Shown one piece after another: positions 58,965 to 64,000 of a DNA stretch of 64,000 nt. Each line of letters opens with the position of its first letter. Position 1 is the first letter of the stretch. The notes under the pieces were generated by a model that saw only the letters and a program-made list of their open reading frames with translations, was not told where the DNA came from and did no database searches. Source of the stretch: Oasisia sp. SBJ-2009 (lineage: Eukaryota > Annelida > Polychaeta > Sabellida > Siboglinidae); assembly GCA_964017155.1 (NCBI GenBank), contig OZ024857.1, forward strand, positions 6,022,827 through 6,086,826, given 5' to 3'. The position numbers and the translations under genes were made by a program.

Positions 58965-60286
58965 TTTTCACCGTGTAAGATTAATTATTTATGTCGTCAG
59001 TGAGTTAGTTTGATGTTATATAAATGAGTATGTAAAGTGTATATTTATTTCTCTTTATTTATTTATTTGTAGTTGTATTGACATCATTATCAGCTGTAAT
59101 TTTGTATTGGTATTACTTCATATTCTGCAAGATAGTAAGATGATTTGTATACCTGGCCAAACGTTAGCGGTATGATATAAAAAGAACAAGAACACTTGCT
59201 GTAATGTGCAACTTTTAATACCTGCACAGTTTGCATGTTCAGGAGTATGTGGTATATATTTTTCTGAATTTTATTATAGATATGTTTTATAGTTTTAATT
59301 CTCAATTAGGATTCGTTCAACTTGTTATAGTCTGTTGTCAGTAGGTGTGCGAAGGTTGGTTGTTAGCATTATTAGTGACGATTACTGTTAGTTTTGTGTC
59401 TGCACAAATGATGAATTAAATTTAACTTATGTGTAGTGTGGATGATTCCGTCAACATGCTTTGCTGGTGTTTTGTTTCGTACAATGTCGTCTGTGAAGCT
59501 CATCTTACTGTTTAGCGAGAACTGATTGTTGATTCAACAAGTCGCCCAGCACTGCCTCACATAATGCCTTGAACAGATGGAAGAAGCTTTAGCAGGGTCA
59601 GGGAATTGGTCCCACGTGTTCCCGGGATGGAGAAGAAGTAAAGAGGACGGGATCAACTGGGAGATATGACTCCAAACCAAACAGAAGTCAACGGGAAGAA
59701 AAGGGCATATGAGTAATGTTTATTTCGTTCCAACAATACATAGAAATTAATTCAATTTTTTTTTATAAATCAACGTATGTAGAAATATTTAGAATTACTC
59801 CAAATGTATAAAACGTTATTTGTCCATATCATTCGTAAGGATTATATAGGATTTTCTTTAATGGAGATAGTCAATGTTATGATAAATTTCTATGGAATAT
59901 TACATTAAATTTGTTTGTTATAACCAACACGTTGCATAGATCCTATAAACATACATACAAACCTTTAAAAAACATATGTAGAGGATTTTCTTGAAAGGTT
60001 TGCTGCCTAGCCATTGATTACTGTGCTGTGTGTGTGTCATCACTCACATCTCGGCGTCATGCTGCGGAAGACGTGCACTGTATCACTGTGTCGATTTAGT
60101 CAGACGAATTACACCTTATAACGACAGCAAACCAGGCAAGTGAAAGGGTTAATCCCTGTTTCATACAACACAAGTGCATAGGTGATATGTGGCTCCATCA
60201 TGTGAACAGATGATGCGACAATCTTTTCATGGGCTTGGCAAAGGTGCCTCCCCAGGCGACTAACTATTAAGTTATTTTTATTTGCA
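58965..60286. other. 3' UTR of the LRR gene and intergenic sequence
   Basis: AT-rich sequence after the stop at 58,962. No further gene, RNA gene or known repeat is recognised. Confidence 0.5.
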
Positions 60287-60422
60287 ATTCTTCTTCTTCT
60301 CCTCCTCCTCCTCCTCCTCCTCCTTCTCCTTCTCCTTCTCCTTCTCCTTCTCCTTCTCCTTCTCCTTCTCCTTCTCCTTCTCCTCCTCCTCCTCCTCCTT
60401 CTCCTTCTTCTTCTTCTTCTTC
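60287..60422. repeat. Polypyrimidine repeat (TTC, TCC, TTCTCC)
   Basis: Pure pyrimidine strand of about 135 bp made of TTC, TCC and TTCTCC blocks, with partial mirror symmetry (TTC, TCC, TTCTCC, TCC, TTC). Such mirror polypurine-polypyrimidine tracts can form triplex DNA. Confidence 0.95.
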
Positions 60423-61013
60423 AGTTCCACCGATGTGTAAGTAATCATGTGTCATTACAGAATACCTTGTCACTTTTTGGGATCTTGGATTTTGTGCTGC
60501 TATTTTTATGTTTTGGTACAGCGCCTTCGAATTAGGTAATCTAGTCCCTTGTTATGTTATTGAAAGAAAGTATATCAGTTAGTCGGTGTTGAGCGAGGCA
60601 GCGCGTCGCCGTAGATAACACAATACAATAACATCACACGTCCCTGTCGACCAGGTCCTGCTAGACGTGTAACGTTCTGTGAAACAGAAACAGAACGGCG
60701 AATACCGTCCAGCTGATCGCGTCCTCACAAGCCAGGGCTGTTTGTCATGCGAACTAACCACTGAACCTCATATTAAATACTGTTAATTTTCTTGAGCGCT
60801 TCTCCACAGATGCTTAGTACTTCTAATGTTATGCATTATCAACACACATAAAAAAATTATTATTACAATCCTTTTCCAATACTATTTATAACGGTTATGT
60901 ATGGGCTTTACATAATTTGGGCGGCATGACAGCTGCGATATTAAACTTTTCCCATCCTTGATGGATTAACGGACACACAGATTACGTGACATGATAATGT
61001 TAGTTTTCGCTGC
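60423..61013. other. No feature recognised
   Basis: Unique-looking sequence with short open frames only. Confidence 0.5.
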
Positions 61014-61680
61014 ATGGAAGACACAATGACAGAGGAAGAGACAATGGCTGAGGTAACGGAAGAAACAACGGGCGATGTAATGTGTGAGAATATGGCCGAG
61101 GTAACGGAAGAGACAAAGGTCGAGATAACGGAAGAGACAACGGCCTAGGTACCGGAAGAGACAATGGCCGACGTAACGGAAGAGACAACGGCCGATGTAA
61201 TGTGTGAGAAAATGGCCGAGGTACCGGAAGAGACAATCGCTGAGGTAACGGAAGAGACAACGACCGAGATAACGAAAGAGACAACGACCGCGATAACGGA
61301 AGAGACAACGACCGAGCTATCGGAAGCGAAAACGGCTAAGGTAACTAATGAGTCAATGGCCGAACTAACCCAAGACACAATGGCAGAGGTACCGGAAGAG
61401 TCAATGGCTGTAGTCCGGAAGAGTCAATGGCCGAGGTAACGGAAGAGATAACGGTCGAGGTAACGGAAGAGACAACGGCTGAGATCCGGAAGAGATAAAG
61501 GCCGATGTTACGGAAGACACAATGGCCGAGGTAACGGAAGAGACAACGGCCGAGATAACGGATGAAACAACGACCGAGATACCGGAGGCGAAAATAGCTA
61601 ACGTAACGGATGATGCAACGGCCGATCTAACGGAAGACACAGTGGCAGAGGTAATGGGGGAGACAATGGCCGAGATATAA
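61014..61680 (+). pseudogene. Array encoding an 8-residue Glu/Thr repeat, interrupted by stops
   Basis: From ATG at 61,014 the frame reads [16 protein letters not shown] repeats of about 24 bp (ATGGCCGAGGTAACGGAAGA). It stops at TAG (61,146), stays open in the same frame to about 61,410 and then shifts frame. It may be a degraded coding repeat or only a minisatellite. No splice sites are convincing and no known protein is recognised. Confidence 0.5.
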
Positions 61681-61789
61681 TAACAAGAATACACAACTTT
61701 ATTTATTGCACACACATGATGCCGCCTACAAACGAAATGAAACATGAACAATGTATGATATTGCACCAGGAAACTGAGGGAAGTGTTGC

Positions 61790-62031
61790 TACACACACGG
61801 ACGCGCGCGCGAACGCACACACGCACACACACATATCCACTCACACACACGCACGCGCGCGCGCACACGCACACACGCACACACGCACACACACACACGC
61901 GCGCGAACGCCCACACGCACACACACACACACACGCGAACGCACACACACACACACACACCCACCCTATATATATATATATATTATATATAATTGGGTGC
62001 GTGTATTGTGTGTTGGGTGTGCTGTGATGAT

Positions 62032-62096
<65 letters not shown>

Positions 62097-62110
62097 TGCG
62101 TGTGTGTGTA
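61790..62110. repeat. CA/CG and GT microsatellites in inverted arrangement
   Basis: (CA)n with CGCG blocks at about 61,790-61,962, a short TA run at 61,968-61,991, and (GT)n plus (GTGC)n at about 62,036-62,108. CA followed by GT makes a long potential hairpin. Confidence 0.95.
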
Positions 62111-63074
62111 TTGTGTACGTTGTGTTGGTTTGTATATTATAAATTTGACCAAATAATTTGACATATCATCCATTCAAATGGTGCTGGACTATCGTCACGT
62201 GACGTGCATTGTTTCTATGACTGCGTAACAACCATTTGAACGTTCATCGTCGGAGTACACGGACGTGTTATATCGCGGCTTCTAGAAGTGGAGTCAGACC
62301 AGTCTTCTCCTGCTGTATGAAGATCTAGGGTCGGACACCTGCGTCACCCGAGAACACGCGATGGACACTTCACCGGCGCCATCCTCGTTCCAAGCGACCG
62401 ACGGTGACAAGTCTGCATGAAGGGTTGTCATTCGATGTATCATTTCATGAGAAAATTAAACTTTTCAATGTAGTCTAAATTGTAGATGTGTGTTAGTGTT
62501 TGTTTCCTTGTTTAAACAATTTGCATCAATCGCACGGTGTTTGAGAGGAAGAGAATATAATGTTTAAACCAAACAAAAAACGAACGATTTATCGGTATCA
62601 ATATAGTCTCGTTATAGACTTAATGGGCTGGTGAAGAAGAGAAACCGAGATGGTGTCTGAGTGAACAGGTCTGTCAGGGAAGTAAACTGTAAAGCGCTTT
62701 GAACGATCCTGAAGACTGGATACTGCGCAATATAAGAAATTGCCTATACTTTACTTTTACTTTATATTGTTGGTAGAGGAACGTTGGTCTAATTGGTAAC
62801 TGATAGCATTCCCTCCCATTCCGAACTTCCGACGTTTTCCGAAATGCTGCGCGCCATTAAGATTATGTTGTCTAACTAGGCGGGTATGGTTCCCAGTGTC
62901 CTACTGCGATCTCCAAGGCATTAGCTGGTGGTACCGACGGCAGTAGCTGGTGGAACTGAAAGCGCTGGGTACTTCCCAAACAGACGACGCGTTCAGAAAC
63001 CATATCAGTGCTTTGACTGTGTCGTTCACGTCTACATCAAAGAACGTAATTGTCATCATCACCGATCTTTATAG
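62111..63074. other. Intergenic, with a SINE 3' fragment
   Basis: At about 62,640-62,755 a plus-strand fragment carries the 3' half of SINE family A (ACCGAGATGGTGTCTGAGTG, AAAGCGCTTTGAACGATCC, GCGCAATATAAGAAATTGCC). Elsewhere only short frames are seen, such as MDTSPAPSSFQATDGDKSA at 62,361-62,420, which cannot be linked to a gene. Confidence 0.6.
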
Positions 63075-63470
63075 ATGTCTCAAATGTTTCGACCATTGGC
63101 CGATCGGCGCATGCATGTCTTGGTAGACGCAGATGACAATATCAATGACAATAGCGACATACTTCTCGCACTTGTCGTCTTCTGGTCGGAGCATCGCAGA
63201 TGTCCGACAGAAGTTTCGGTTTTTTTGTTCGGTCGCAACACTTCTCAGCCGACTTGTAGAAACACCCAGTTTCGGTGCACATACAGTTTCGCTGACGGCG
63301 ACGGACGCTTCGAGCGACGTTCAGCGGTCCCAGGACGCGCCGTTGCCGTCGGTGCCGACGAGGGACGATCAGAGATCGCCAGTCGGTGTTTCGGTTGCCA
63401 TTCGCCAATGGTTGATTGGGCGTCTCGGTGACGTCAGGTTTGCCCTAGTCGATAGAACTAGAACTTAACA
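63075..63470 (+). other. GC-richer open region, possible exon
   Basis: Two overlapping plus-strand frames (63,075-63,431 and 63,133-63,468) and one minus-strand frame are open over about 350 bp in a region richer in GC than its surroundings. The second frame, ending DVRFALVDRTRT, could be a terminal exon after an acceptor GCATCGCAG at 63,199. No domain is recognised and the frames conflict. Confidence 0.25.
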
Positions 63471-64000
63471 CCGAGCAGAGCAACTTCCTGACACGATCAA
63501 GTTTCGACGTTCTTACAACATCGAAGACACGACGTTGTGAAGACGTGCATATATCGAATACAGTTTTAAATGGCTACTATTACATACCGTGCTCTGTCTA
63601 ACCAACAAGCAACTTATTTAGTTAATCTGCTGCATGCATCTGTCACCCCTAGACCCTTCCTAACACTAAGCTCACTATTGACACATGTGTTTTCTCTGTA
63701 GAGCGCCATACAATGTGGTATTACAATTTAATCATCTGAATAAAAAACATATTTGTTTGAATTGTATTTCTACCCTAAATTAAAGGCGGCCCGTGCTCAG
63801 TGACAATTCTTGCCTGTCCCCAAATAATAGGATTACGTCTATTGATTTTGTTTGTTTGAGCTTGACATTTTCAAGGATGTAGGCGCTATATAAATGTTAA
63901 TTTTATTACTACGGCGTCGTGATGTAAATTCTAACAATAATTAATGTTCTCGGTATACGACACAGCAGGGAGAAAACTGTAAACAGGTTTTGAATAAACG
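63471..64000. other. AT-rich end of the window with a SINE-tail-like motif
   Basis: GTAGGCGCTATATAAATGTTAATTTTATTACTAC at about 63,880 resembles the 3' tail of common tRNA-derived SINEs. No gene is seen. The final AATAAA at 63,993 could be a polyadenylation signal of something upstream. Confidence 0.4.

Overview
The window is nuclear DNA from an animal. Genes are split by GT-AG introns, most of the sequence is non-coding, and it is full of CA, TA and GGCA microsatellites, minisatellites, tRNA-derived SINEs, CR1/L2-like and RTE-like LINEs, a Penelope-like element and inverted-repeat DNA elements. This mixture, with a death-domain/LRR gene and a zinc-type D-serine dehydratase, suggests a marine invertebrate such as a mollusc-like lophotrochozoan or an amphioxus-like chordate. 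The species cannot be fixed from sequence alone.

Positions 1-26,548 hold three tandem copies of an ~8.86 kb unit (starts 1, 8,866 and 17,728). Each unit carries one intact four-exon gene for a 12-TM major facilitator transporter of the MFSD4/NaGLT1 (sodium-dependent glucose transporter 1) type: 507, 504 and 507 residues. Each copy has acquired its own private mobile element: a TIR transposon with an ATTT target duplication in intron 2 of copy 1, a decayed Penelope-like element upstream of copy 2, and a long-inverted-repeat element upstream of copy 3. The other copies serve as empty sites.

Positions 26,549-32,600 are a repeat graveyard: RTE-like and CR1-like LINE remnants and a large inverted repeat (28,542-29,170 against 31,515-32,346). 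Positions 32,643-41,136 encode, in eight exons, a complete 377-residue PLP- and zinc-dependent D-serine dehydratase-like enzyme. One exon (36,932-37,053) lies inside an otherwise unremarkable stretch. Its introns and 3' flank contain 30-bp, 16-bp, 25-bp and 40-bp minisatellites. The 16-bp array begins at, and repeats, a splice donor.

Positions 44,777-58,964 can be assembled into a phase-consistent 12-exon gene: short N-terminus, death-domain exon, 14-residue coiled-coil repeats, 13-residue Ser/Thr-rich repeats, an NLR-like helical region and LRR exons, with no NACHT P-loop found. One exon has an in-frame TGA. A nearly intact two-ORF LINE (about 52.3-57.28 kb) sits in intron 9. Its TTC tail lies directly in front of the next exon and appears to serve as the polypyrimidine tract.

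Positions 58,965-64,000 contain simple repeats, an array encoding a stop-interrupted 8-residue repeat, SINE fragments and no gene that I can support firmly. The three gene loci show no obvious functional link. The common theme is heavy tandem duplication at every scale, from 2-bp repeats to 8.9-kb units.
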